Shown: positions 26,101 through 40,454 of the stretch, in pieces
How the letters are laid out: each line of letters opens with the position of its first letter
How positions within the stretch are numbered: the first letter of the stretch is position 1
Source of the DNA: Branchiostoma floridae
Lineage: Eukaryota; Chordata; Leptocardii; Amphioxiformes; Branchiostomatidae
Direction: 5' to 3'
Assembly: GCF_000003815.2 (NCBI RefSeq)
Contig: NC_049991.1
Span: 3,827,086 to 3,891,085 of the forward strand
DNA length: 64,000 bases
Program-made: the position numbers and the translations under genes
Notes under the pieces: model-generated
The model's database searches: none
Seen by the model: the letters and a program-made list of their open reading frames with translations, nothing else
Told to the model about the DNA's origin: nothing

Positions 26101-29100
26101 ATGGATGTCAGACTCCCGGCCTAAATGCAAAAAATCTATCGTGTGGGTCTAACTCGGGGGAGGAGTCTAATGTAGAATTTCCTTCGGGACATTGAGCATT
26201 GGAGTTGACCTGTGTAGGCCCTGAAAACAGTCTGATTGTTTTCATTGAATCTGACTGTTTTTTTTCTAACAAAGCAGTATCTTATATACTTACCTACCCT
26301 TACATTGTGGGATTTATTACATTACTTTTTGACAATCTTAAGATAATATTATATTCAAATCTTTCTGTAGCATCGAGTCTCTTGATAAATTTGGTATGAA
26401 ATATCGTCTGGTTTTCAGAAGTGAATAAGTCAGCCCTTCAAACAAGATGTGGATTTTTCAAAATGTTCTTGCGCAACGGCTGTTGGTCGACGTTTTGTGA
26501 TAAATGTTTGCTTCATACAGTACAGAGTGACATGTTTGGACATGTTCAACAATGGTTAATCCCATGGTGGTTTAGCTAATTAACGCTTTAAATACTAGTA
26601 CAGCTACGATATAGAAAAACACAGAGGCAAGGTTTTCCGTATACTGGGTACGAGAGACTTTGAAGGCGGACCGGTTTGATTATATGTTACTAGCTCCGAT
26701 AACTCGGGTCCTAAATCCCTTAAGTTACCATAGATATGCCTCGTCTAGGTCTCGACTTTACAAGACTTGACGGTCAAATGTTGAAGGTTTGGACAGACTA
26801 TGGATGCCGGCATTAATTCCATAAGTGCTTTTAAATGTGACACGGCGTGGTTTAACTACCCAGCGGAATCGCTGATCTATGTTCACGAAAAGTTGTCGTA
26901 ATTTACACAACTTCAGTCACAAGTAACCATACATTCATCATACACAAAGTTATACACATATACAAAATCACACTGGAAAGGAAGTACTTGAACAAAGAGA
27001 ATTAAAGCGGAACTTATGTAGCTTGAGGTCCTTTTGCAGACGGTTTTCTTCTTGGACTGAAGAGTTGGGTGGTTGTACGGTGCGAGATACTGTTTATGTA
27101 TACCACCACTTGATTAGGTCAGCTGTATATCAGCCGAATTGCCTGATGAAGTTGTACGAAGTTGAATGGGGTTACTCGACACACGGGATCATGATGTTGA
27201 CTTACCTCGATGACATACAAAAGGACGTTGACCCAAACTGCTTAGACGATTCATTCATCACTTGGGAGTCACCACCGTCTGAGATGGTCACCACATACGA
27301 CTGTTCGGACCCCAGTGGCGTTGCGACTGCCGGCGGGAAAGATGGGGAAATAGCTGACCGTTACTGCAATGTACTAGTATAACCAGAGAGAATATTTGGA
27401 GAGGCCGGGAACCACGTTGGAACACGAAGACAGGTGGATGAAACGTTAACCAAAATTTCGGCGTCCTCTTGCACATTGGCAAGATAACAGAAATGATAAC
27501 CGGAACGAGCAACGTAAATTAGAAATTTTTCTTAGTAAGTCATTATCATTTTTTATTACTCGAGTATACAATTAACAAACTAGTCGGCACTTGTACTGAT
27601 CGAACTCATCAATACATCTTGAGGGGTGATCAATAAGTTCGGGACCTCACACAGAAATGTACAGCTCGGGGCATATAAAACCATTTATAAATGTCAGCCA
27701 AACTTCGAACCATTCAACGGTGATCATTACTTTCCAGACAACATCAAGTAAGCTTAGGCGTCACCCCAAACGCTTGGTTACGTAGATTTATCAGGTTTTA
27801 TCAAGATGATTAACATTATTTTAACCTCCTTGCTTTGATTCATTCTTGACACCTATTTCAACATGAAGAACTAGTCTAATTGTTGCATTGTTAGGAAGCA
27901 TGCGGGCACAAATGTCTGGGAAGGAACGGGTGGATGCAATAGTTGAGATATAGTTATACAGAAAGTTTACGATAAGTCTCGCCTCGGACCACGTTGCCTG
28001 AGCCAATCAGAATGCATCACGTTTCCTTACGCTGTGCCACATCTGGAATTCATTTTGCATATAGACTTCTCGGAAATCCGCTGCGTCGAAAGCTTAATTT
28101 TGTCATGCTCGACAAATATAGCTCTACACTATGTGGAGTTCTCGCTAACTGCATAGGTCACCAAAACAATCCAAATGAGACATGTGGCAGGAAGAAAACT
28201 ACACAACCGAACAGATACATAAACATGAACTTCAGCATAAACTATGGTAGTACAAAAATGTTAACGCTAACGTTACGTAACCCAAACTGTTTTCAAAATG
28301 GTGGATCGCCTTTCCTTCTGACGAGTAGTCTTGAGTCTGAGATATCCGGTCCCTCCACCGCCCGTACCCGCCGCATCTTGCCCCACTCTCCGAGTGTCAA
28401 TACAGCGGTCATAGAAGGTAATACTCTAGGCCGGCGTTCTCTTCAGGGTCAGGGATCGTCGGGCATCTTTATGTGTTATTTCTGCCTCCCTGCCCCGCGC
28501 GCCACCCATCACAGGCCCAGTACCCTTGCCACGTCCTCAGTTCTCTCGATCTCTCTGTTCCCGTCTCTATCTTGGTTGAACTTGCCGCATCTCCAGCCCA
28601 GCAGTACTACCAGAATGTCACGTGCACGTTCAAATACGGGTGACAGCCATCATCAACTTCATTCTGTTTCCCAGCCCTCTGTACTCTACGCTGTATTTTT
28701 GCTCCGCAAAAATGTGTCTGTGTGCTTTCACCTCGGGATCTGTTGGTGTAATGACCCTTTGAGGAATTCGGTGATCGCCGCGTCCTGTTAGCGTCCGGAC
28801 CACATACAGAGTTTGTCGGTATCAAACAAAAGGATGTTTTTGGTATTAATTAGCACGGCGGCATTTCCACCTCAAATCCACCATGCCGCCACGCCTGGCT
28901 TTGCTCGTCCAAGCTTATCGCCTAATTACAAAGGGCACCGCAAGGAGCAACACTATAGTCATTTATGTCGGTTCAAATTCATTCCTTTCAAAACATTATT
29001 TACTCTATAAACATCCACGTCCTCTCTCGCGTCGTGTCCTGTCTTGACTGTGCCACGTCACACGGCCAGGCCAACCCAACTCCTGTCCATATGGTTATAA

Positions 29101-32100
29101 TTACAGGGGCGACCGTCCTCACTATCACGATGTTACTGTAAATGCATCTAAGTTCGCGGGGATTTAATTTCGCGGTAGCGGGTAAAAGGACTTTTCACTA
29201 GTCTCTACCAGACTCCGGATCGCTGGAAAAATCGTAGAAATGGAACAAATAGAGGAGTAAGCCGGCCAGAGGAATATAAACCGGCCAGGGAACAGCACGC
29301 GATCCCCGGATCCTAGGATCGCGAGCTGTTCCCTGGCCGGTTATATTCCTCTCTATTTGTTCCATTTGTACGATTTTCCAGCGATCCGGAGTCTGGTAGA
29401 GACTAACTTTTCAAGGTGGATTTAAGTTCGCGGTAACACCATAGACTGCAGTCTAATACCACAATAGAAAAATGTGTCGCGGTGGTTTTAAGTTCACGGT
29501 GATGTAGTCACCGCGAAAAACGCGAACATTAATCCACCGCGAACATTTCTGCATTTACAGTATCTCGTGACACATATTCTCCAAGAAAAGGTTTGGTCCG
29601 GCGGAGATAGTATCATGGTAGAAGTCGAAATTTGTACGGGGGAGCAAGTAAAACTCCCGGTACTCCACAAGATCACAACTATCTCCGCGACCAAACCTCT
29701 ACTTGAAACAGACCCGGGAACGAACCGTAAAAGTATAATTAAAAAGGGCCCAAAGAACACACACAAAAAAACTACTTTGAATTTATTTCTTGATAAACAG
29801 CTTTTCTATTGTTTCCTGTAACTTCCCGACAGGCCCCGGGGGAAATGTGACCGTAGAAGAAGACATTCTTGATCATTCTTGGGTACTCTTGGGTAGCCAT
29901 ATTCTGAAGTTCGCAGCTACTCGCGCGCCGCAAAATAGGCTTTATTTAAACCCCAAACCGTAGTGGTCGCTTAGATATACTGTGTGTTGAAATATAGTTT
30001 TGTTTTCGTGTCATTCTTTTGTAGACTTTTAAGCAAGTTCGTAGGAACTCACAAAATGTTTTTTCTCTAAATGACTTCAATCTAGAATCGGTTGTAGTCG
30101 CCTCTTTTGTGTACTGAAAAAGAGTTTTGTACAAAATGCCTAAGGAAAAGGCGGTTACGTTAAGATATTCTTTCAGTCGGTTTTTGGTTTGCCGGACACT
30201 GGAAAGAAGACACTGAAACGGTTAGAAATAGATAGGACAGACCAAATGACGCATGTTGTATTCGGGCCATATTTGGGTGTTACCAGGCCCCTCGGCTATT
30301 TTAGGAATAGGACATGTGACTTGACCATATTTGGAAGTTCAATTGAATGTTGCATCGACCAGTAGTTGATGAGATGAGCTATGAGTAATTGATGGCGCCA
30401 AGTTTGAACTGCTCAAACACTGCCGGTTCTCAGAGGTTTTTAATGATATACAGTAGACAAGTTGTGCAGTCCTCCTTGTAAAACTGTTTATATTGTAGTA
30501 TAGCCCATAATTCCGTCTATCAACAGTACATTTCCAGTCTAGCTGTGGCAAAAGACATGATTAGACTTACGTAGACTATGGACCGATCCCGAAGCCCCGC
30601 TCCCTGTTCGACAATTTGGTGTATTCTTCAATAAAGAAGAGTATAGCATTTCTCCTTCAGCCATTTCTGTCCCACTGGGGCTGTTTTTGACGGAGGTGTT
30701 CGAAATAGAGTAGGGGGTTCTATTTGTTTGATATGGCGTTCGATCAGGATCGGTCCATTGTATAGATCGTTTTCATGTGACGTCACAGTCGCGTTCGAAC
30801 GTTCGAACGGCCATGTTGGATGATAAGCTGCTCGATCTCCACACGGCTGTGTGTTGCACGTGGTGGTACATGGAAAGAAGTTTTTTTTTGCTATTATTTA
30901 CATACGGGCTGGTTGTTCGATGTGCTAACTGCGAGTTCCATGAACACAGGATACAGCGTACTCGCCGTTTCTATCTAACAACACAGTTATCCCTTTTTAA
31001 CTCGATTGAATCACTATTCTAGCGGCCTGCCAACATGGGTCCCCGTGCGAAGTTTGCTCATCTGTGATCAATTGTTACAAATTTAGTCGTTTTTTTGTAC
31101 GTAAAGACGTGTTTTTTTTTTTAGAAAATAGTACTCTCCTACAAATTTAGTCGTTTTTTTGTACGTAAAGACGTGGTCTTTTAGAAAATAGCACTCTCCT
31201 TTGGAGGAAAATAGTTTAAGAGTCATTTCATGGCATACGGCCCATCTACATTTCGTTATTCTACTTATTTGCACAATGAGCATATACGTTTCCCACGTCA
31301 GAGGTTGAACTTTTACCTCAAGTCAAGTCAAGTGTAGTGACAGGTTAACCGGTGAGACAACATCTTCAGAAAGGGGGGGACACGGGCAGGTCAGCACTGC
31401 AAGCTTAAATATCTCTAACTTTGTCACCAACTTTGTCTCACAGGTGGGAATATATTTACTGTGTAGGTTCTAGTTGAAGAAATGAAGGTTGTCTTCTGTC
31501 GCAGTGAGCAGGGTTTGAAAAGCTTCATAGCATGCAAGTTATCACGCACACATATGCGTACCTATTATTGTAGAAAATATGTAACGACCAAACCTTAGCC
31601 TCAGGGAATTCTTCTGGTTTTCATAATGGCGATACGATCGAATGTTTATCTTGTTCTCAGTTAAGCGTATTGGGGGAGAATACAATAACGTTACGGTGTC
31701 GAGGTGATGTACAAGTTGGTGGGGTTAAGACGTTGTAGTCCAACTTTGTCGCAGTATGGCTGAAAATACGTAGTTTGGGTTGTTACATTTTGCACTAGAC
31801 GTGTTTACAAAATCTCTCACTGGCTGGATTTAATGAGGGGGGCGGACACTGTCGGGCTAGGAGAGCGTTTTTAGTCAGGCTATGGTTACTTACGAAGTAG
31901 TTGAGTCAGACAGTACCTCAGGCCGAAAGACAAGTCGTATTGAAGCTCATTGGGTGAACTACGCGAGTTCTCCAAATTACGTCGCGCCTTGTCAAACAAC
32001 GTCGTCAGGCTGAAGCACGCCGTAGCTCAGTTTTGACCGGGGTAGAAAACCATTCACACGGAGTCAGAGTTGGAGAAGCACCAAATCTTGCCCCTTGTGA

Positions 32101-35100
32101 GGCAAGTGGATAGTGAGGGCAGCTGGATACTGGGGTAAACTGTGTAACGTAAACTCCGCTGTATAGGGCTGTAGCTAGTCTAGTCCTCCGTGCGCAGCCT
32201 ATATGATAGGAGTGTACATAACGTTATATAGTCGCCCAGGGTAGCGGTTATACCCCCTTCACAATAGGCGCGATTCGATCGGAAGACTAGTTTACGAACT
32301 CTGAATGACATTTTCGTGAGTAAGACGTCCGGTGTTCTCACGATCATCTTGCGATTTTTACGGATCGCCGGCAGTTTTCAGGAGTCTTACGACGGTCGCG
32401 GTGCAGCGAAACATGTTCTTAACATATGCGACTAGTCGAAGGAAATCTCCAAAATCGCACAGCTCGTTACCGAGTCGCAGATCGTACGTACAAATCGTGC
32501 GTACCTTGCAAGGGTATCGGTCAATAGTCTTGCGTCAATCCAACGATTGAAGACCGATAGGCGAGCAAAGACATAGTTATTAATCATCGAGCGCAAATCG
32601 GATGGCGAACGCCCGTCAGTTGGGCAACATTCGGGCGACGTTCGCCCGACTTCCGTTTGTTTACAAATATTGAATTTCTGGGAATCTGAGGGTAATTCTA
32701 ACATTGTGGCCGCTGTGGCAGTATGTAGGCTGGCTTTGTGACACACTTTCCTTTCTTGCGTCATTTCTATTGTGCCCGCGCATTCCATTCATTGGTTAAA
32801 AAGATTACGACAACAAAATAAGCAACATTTATTGATCTCTTGCCTTTTTTGAGGAACGTTTTGTGTTACCTTGTCCGCGTGCAAGAGGTCATGGGAGGTT
32901 TATTATCATAGATTTATTCACCGTCGATCTCACGAGCCTCGCGTATATGTGAGGGGGACAGTTTTGAGGCGAAAAAGACGCAAGACCATCTTAAGATCTT
33001 AAAATCAGCCGACCTTCCTGCGATCGCGAAGAACGTCCGAAGATCGTATATAATGTGAAGGGGGTATAACAGATGTCCGGGTATTCAACCATCGGCAAGA
33101 GCGTTAGATCGTCAAATGCATTTTCTCTGAAAGCATATGGATCAAGACCTATTATTGCAACTTTGCCCTGATATCTAGCCTTGGCTACATCACTATATCA
33201 TTCACAGTACGGAGACAAAACAGCACACTTGAACCCGCCGCAAGTAACTTTGGTAGCGCCGTTCTGTGTTCTATATATCCAGGTTATCATCCAACATGGC
33301 GCCCACGCGTGCGAAGCGGTTTTCGAATGTTCTGTGAAAACGATCTATAGATTTGGCTGGTATAGTACATGAAACGTAAAGCATAGATCACAGAATAAAC
33401 AATGATCAACACGAGATAGATCTAATTTTTTATCATGCCTAGCATTATTATATTTGTATTGTAACATAGCCATTCAAGGGATACTAATACAACAAATGTC
33501 AGAGTGCATAGTCGATAATTAGCTATTATTTAGTTATCTCTTTTGCAGTGGGGGAGTCCCAACAAAGCTTTGCACTGAACACAGAAGCATAATACGTTAA
33601 AACGTAACTTTGCCCATAAAAGGTTATGTGTTCGGTACTGTTTATCTCCTGTGTGTAGCCTGCATAACTCGCAAAGTATGGATTCTTATGAATCTTGAAT
33701 GTGGGTAGCGCCGTGAAAATGAAGGCCAAGTTCTAAAATGGTTCCGCCTATCGGTTTTCTAGCGTACTGCAGTGAACTTTCGGTTTTGATATCTAGTGTT
33801 CTGGCCATGCTATGGTCCAGATACATAAGTCTAAGATAGATCTAGTTGTAGTTTTATGTAGTTTTGTATAGGAAACAAAAGGTGGGAAAAGTTTTAACTA
33901 TGTAAATCTTATCTTAGTATGAAAATCTTATCTTATAGCAAAGAAGGCTGTTGTAGCGTTTCCTCATAAATTAGATGTGACGTACCCTGCCGATTTAAAT
34001 GATTTATGTTAAATAATTTTCGCTTTAGTTTGCCTCGTGATGCCTCAAATATGAAACTGACATCATTTACTACTATAGAATTATAGTATCCTGTCATTAA
34101 TTATGCAAATGAGGTATCTATTTGCATGATTGATTTCCTAAGAATTTCGGTCTTTCTCAGTTACATATGTGGGAAGTTTCATGGAATGTAGGGATTTATA
34201 AAATTTCCTCATTACTTATGCAAATTAGACATTGATTTGCATATTTAGCATCTTATTATATGCAAAATACATTAGACCTACAAAACCTAATAAAACATAA
34301 CGATCCGTCGAAACATTCTTGATTTATTTTCTTCTAACCTTTTAAACAATTTCCGGAAATAAAGGTGCAAGGGAACCCAAACTTACAGCACTTACTCTCT
34401 GCCCCAAGAGATACCCACCTTTAAAAAATCAAGACCGTGACATGTCAGGAAACATGAAATATAAAAACGGTAGTTCCGCTGCAGTACCTTAGGGAGTAGA
34501 TAGGGGATCCATTATCGACCTTCGATTTCCTGACCCTTACCCACCTACCAAATACCATTAAATATCCATCCAAGACTTATCAAGTTTTGCTGTTCACAGA
34601 CACACACACAGATATTTCTATGGGGTATAGGGGGTCATGGATAGAGGGGTTGTCACCTGGCGGCTAAACATGCCCAAATATAACCTATTTGGCGAAGGTA
34701 AATATAGATTTTCAGAATTTACCGCAAGCAATTTGAGGCAAGCTTAACTTTTTTTCTAGCGTTAATTGTGTTTGCGAGGCTTCTCCCAAGATGGAATCAC
34801 TGCATGGATATGTGTGCGTTCAAGACTGCGTTGTGAGCATGGCTAGCAAATAAACATCTTTTTCATACCAAGACTCACAAATCCATCAGAACCCGCGTCG
34901 CCAAGGTGTTTTTTAACACCATTCTTGTTTGCGAAGTATTCAAAGTTTAGGGGTTATGAATTCTAATACTTGCATTTTTCTTTGTTCTATAGCAGGAGCA
35001 ATATCTACTGAAATAACTGGTAAGTCCTGTTTTGAATTTCGTAAAAGTACTAAAAAAACAACGAATATCAATTTTTGTCCAAAATTGAAGGACAAATAGG

Positions 35101-38100
35101 TGCTTAGTGCCTATACAAAGATTTATACACACTGTCCTCTCGTACAGCGATACAACACAAGGCATTTTAGATATATTTTGTATGGAATTGCCTTTTGTTG
35201 TCTATTTTCAGGTTCGGGTTGGGACACTTGTCCGGGGTCCCTTTCCTTTGTGACCGTCGGCTGGAGCGGAGTGTGGGGCGTGAACTCCCGAGGCGTCGTC
35301 TTCTACCGTGTCGGCACATACGGGAAGGAGAGCCACTTCGGAACGGAGTGGAAACCGATAGACGGAAACCTTGTGCAGATCAGTTCCGGAAAGGGCATTG
35401 TGTGGGGAGTCGACAGGAGAAACCAGGTCTACGCGCGAATCGGTAGGTTATGTTTACTCTCCAAGCAGAGGTTAGGCGCCGGCTTTTTCTAAGGTTTTGA
35501 CAATACAAGATACTCAATACAAAATAGAATGCCCCCGATAAAAACGACTAAAAAAGAAGTTAAAAAACAGCCGGATCCTAACCTCTGCTTGGGGAGTATA
35601 GTAGGTTATGTTGGCAATACTGTTCTACACGCCGGTTTCAACTGCGCATGCGTATATCAAAGTCAAAGGCCCTGGGCCTGAAAAATGAACAAAACATGTC
35701 TGAACAATGTATTTAGCATGGTGTATTGGCCATCACTTTTGGCGCCCGACGCATCCGCAATTGAAACTTTGAACTGGCTTATGTGACATAATAGTTGTGA
35801 AAGTGTCTTGAACTTGGTGAGTTAATCGTAAAACACAAAGGCTTTGGTTTTTAATTTTTTCCATCTTGACCGCACAGAACTATACAGCTGTTACGGTAAT
35901 GCATTTTTAATGTTAGTATATGACCAGAGTTTCTCAGTGTTAACTCTGTATACATAGCCAAATTTCATTGAGTCCCTCTATCATATGTTTATGGAACCGA
36001 AGAAAACCGTTTTTCTTTTTTTCTTTTAGGTATTACAGTGCAGAAAGTGTATGGCAGTTCTTGGAGGGTGGTCACGGGACGGCCCCTGAAGTCAGTGTGC
36101 GTCAGTTCCTCAAGCAACTCTGTCTGGGGCATCTGCCCTTGTGGTACCATCTGGAGACGGACAGGAATAACCGCCAGGAACCTCATTGGTAGGACAACTA
36201 GACTTAGGTGTCACGTGATTATGACGTCATGTAGTGTCCGCCATGTTGGTGGGCTAGTGACTCGTGCCGATTCTTGATTAAAAGAAAAATTTTATAATTA
36301 ACTGATTTTGCCATAGCATTTCATATTGAGTGAGCGTAAAAACGTAGGATTTTAAATGATTTCCAGTGCGTTCCGAATGACCGGTCGCCATTTTGGATCT
36401 ATCCGTCCCATCAATATGGCGGCCAAAATGTTGATAAATTGAGGATGCTGTTTTGTACATCGTCGATAATGTTGTAGAAAGAGTTAATGACCTACCCTGT
36501 GGATATACGGTGCACTAATTCATGGACGATTCCTATAATCACCAAATAAACTACTGAGTGAAGCGAGATGGTGCATTATGATTGGTCGATGTCCTCTACC
36601 TATATGACAGGGTAGCCTAATGCAGTGCAATTTTACAGGAACGGGCTGGCAACTGATACCCGGCGGATCGACCATCCGAGGCGGCCTATCGTATGTGTCG
36701 ATCGGGTACTGCGGCGTGTGGGGAGTGACATCTAGCGGTGCGATCTGGTACCGCATCGGCACCTACGGAGGCACAGGTTCGGCTGGAACACGCTGGGTCC
36801 AAGTCACGGGCTCCCTGGTCAGCATCAGCGTGGGGTACAACGTGGTGTGGGGAGTGAGCGCCATTGGACAAGTCTTCATCAGAATCGGTAAGAAAATACT
36901 ATTCTAAACAAGTGGAATTATTTGGCTTTCTGATACGGTATTTGGATGTCGGCCATCTTAAATCTCCAAGCAGCTTCCTCCGTGGCATAAGACAGTAACA
37001 TATTTATAACCTGGGGAAGGACTTAAGCCGGCAGAGGAGTAATATTGTATAGTAATATTAGTTTCGTGCAACACAATTGCAACACCTGATAGATAAACCG
37101 CACAAAATGTGACGTATTTTTGCTATTTTTTTTCTCACCCAGGAATAACGGCCAAAGTACCACAGGGAACCGCCTGGCGATTGGTCGGAGGAAGCCTCAC
37201 TCAGATCTACGTCAGTTCGTCGTCCAATCGCGTCTGGGGATGCGGACTGAGTCATCACATCTACCTCCGTGTAGGAATTACATGGAGCCAAGGACCTGTG
37301 GATATTCCTGGTACAAATCTTCTGTCTATAGCTAATCAAAGTTTGTAGATTAATAATATGTTATGCAGTGTAGTAAAACACATATCTAATTGTTATCTAA
37401 CTCTCAACAGAGCTACTCCAAACCCTTGTAGAACCTAGTAGCACTTACGGTAGCATTTAGTTTCCTAGATGTTTCAGGAGCGGGGGTATATTTAACAGGG
37501 AGGGATTGCTAGTCCTTTCGGATCCCTATCAACGTGCTTGAAGTACCTTCCCGAACACAGGACTCCAACTTTAAGTACCGTTTAAAAAGACGGTTGCATC
37601 CCAAACCGAAATTCTCAATAGAAGTATACGAATATATGATATCGTTTACTACCTAATACTTCTACTACAACTGAGAAGGTGAACTTGAAATAGATAGACT
37701 TTCTACCCAATCGGCTTGCTGCAGCGGAACCTTCGTTTTTGATATGTCGATTCCTGGACACGCTATGGTCGTGATTTTGTAGTAGATAGCTCTTGGGACA
37801 TAGAGAAAATTGCTTCTTTGGAACTGCAGGATTCGGTTTGTTTAAAGACTTTAAGAATAGCTCAAGACGTGGTTAATGGATCGTCGTGAATTTTGGTTTA
37901 TAGGTAACTTAAGCAGTGCTTGATATCTTATTTGCATAACTAATGAGGAAATTTCACAAAAATTCATAACAGCTCCATGACAGGACTGTTCAAACATGTG
38001 ACACATGTAACGCAGACTGAGAAAGAGAAGAGCATCTTATAGATCAATGCAATTAAAGACTGAATGTTTATAATTAAGAATAAGCATGCTATAGTTGCAT

Positions 38101-40372
38101 TGTGGTTAATGACAGGAATTTATTTATGATTTATTTAAGCATTTTGTAATCATGTTTATTTTTTCTGTTCGTGAAGAGCCCACTTGCCACTCAAAAGCGG
38201 ACATCCATGTCCTAGTGGACGGATCTAAGAGTGTGAAGACGCGTAACTTCCCCGCAGTACGACAGTTCATCCTGAAACTGGCGGCAGGGTTCGAGATAGG
38301 ACCCAACAAGGCTAGAATCGGCGTGTACCAGTTCGCTAAGGACATGCAAACGGAGTTCAAGATGAACCAGTACAATAATAGACAGGTATGTATATTTTGA
38401 TGCCGTCGGATGACTAGCTCTGATTTTGCCCATAAGATGTTTCACTAGTGTTTTACCTATTGTTTCTAACAGTTCACAGTAGATGACTATCAACCGAATG
38501 TAGGTCGAGAATTCGATACTGCCAATGTGGCCATGCGTTGCTGCCGATAATGCTTTGGCGGTAATAATGTTGGAGCTGATGGTGTTGATGTTTTGGTGAT
38601 GATGTTGTTGCTGGTGATGATGTTGATGTTCATTTTGATGCTAATGTTGCTAATGTTGCTAATGTCAATGTTGATGACACTGATGTTCCTTTTGATATTG
38701 ATGATGATGGTGGTCACTCTCATATTGATGATTGTGATGATGGTGATGTTGATGTTTACTTTGAAATAGGGTCAATCTTTGTCTTCTTTCAGTGAGTGGC
38801 TACCCGAGTCAAGGATCTTCTTCGCTCTCTGTTCACTATCACTTGCAGGATGTGTCCTGGTCATATTAGCATTCTGTCTCTTGCCGTAACTTCTCTCTGC
38901 TTTCTTCTACGGTAAACCTCTTTGTTACTAGTATTCTGTTTCTGTATGATATGCCCAGTATTTCTTAAAGCAATATTGTGTGGAAGGCGTTCTGAGACAG
39001 ACGCTTTTGATCTGCTGCATAATTATGTATTTTTAATTCAAGTTCGGAGAGCCTGATGTTACCATCATGAATATGAAGAGCGCCTCATGGCCATTACTAT
39101 AGCAGCATCTCTTCTCCATACTGTGAGTCAAAAACATCAAGCTTGACTTTACTGAGTGAACAGACGAAGCAGGGGAAACCCCCTATCCCACTTGCCATCT
39201 TTCGCTCCCATACAACATTATTTACAGTAATATGAATACGACCATAAAATGTTCTATATTTTTCTCCACATAGGCCTTGCTGGATGCCATCAAGAAGATT
39301 GAATACATGAATGAATTTCACACCAAAACCGGACAGTCCCTAAAGGCTGTTTACGACGAGTTCACCAGAGCCAATGGTGCACGGGATGGTGTTGAAAAGG
39401 TGACGATACTTTTAACTTAAAATTTTTATCCGCGTTCAAGGGTAGAAGTCAAAATTAAACTATAATTTCCAACACGAATTGTACTTACCAAAATTTCTTG
39501 ACGTCTAAATCCAGCTTTTGTCAAGGAATTCCTTGGCAAAGTCTTTACTAAATTTAAATTGAATGAGAGAGTTTATTCATTATTTTTCTATATATAGCAG
39601 ATTAAAAATGCCCTATTATAAAACAAAGAATACAATATAATATTGACAACTAAAGATATAGATGATAAACAAATAGATATCATGTAGAATATACATTTGA
39701 CATAAAAATTGAGAAATATACAAATATAAACATGATTGATATAAAAAGATAAAGAACGTACTTATTCAGAAACTTGATTAGCCAAAGAAAGGGTATGATA
39801 CCCCCGTAAGTACATCGCATATCGACAATTTGTTCTCAATCGGTTGTTCTAGACTATCATGATATAATAAATGTTATATAATACGTAAATAACCCTATTT
39901 TCAAACAACAATTTATTTAGATCATCATCTTAATAACTGACGGGAAGGCCACCGACCAAGTGAACGAGCCTGCGCAGTACGTGAAAAACAAGGGTGCGCA
40001 CGTGTTCACTGTGGGCGTGGCCAAGTACAAAATATCTGAACTCAAGGTAAGAAAAGCGCCTCTAAGTTTAATAATTTTTTCTCTATTATATCTATTTTGA
40101 ATTATGTTTTCTATGCTGATGTGTGTAGCAAAAAAAATAAATTTATTTCAAAATTTATTTTAGAATGTGTATTTTTAAGCATATGCAAATTTACGAAGTA
40201 TTTGATGGGTATTTGATGGTCCATATAATACAATACGTATGTCAAGATTTTGATACATTAGTGGGGAGAGTACATAATCTTTATACATGTAAACAAGCAT
40301 GATAATTCGACCCTAGGCTTGCAACTAGGCTGTCGTTTTAGAAATGCGCCACTCTACTACTACTGCTTTTAT

Positions 40373-40454
<82 letters not shown>

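Larger units (their letters stand above)
23240..34992. other. 11.75-kb intron filled with repeats
   Basis: The largest intron, between the short Cys exon and the 27-base linker of copy 2. It holds the Penelope hairpin (23606-23996), a diverged local duplication (24645-27435), the nested MITEs (29136-29560), a 62-base tandem duplication (31078-31201) and Harbinger-like copy B. A long open frame at 27994-28791 (265 codons) is unrecognised. No other exons of the large gene were found. Confidence 0.7.
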
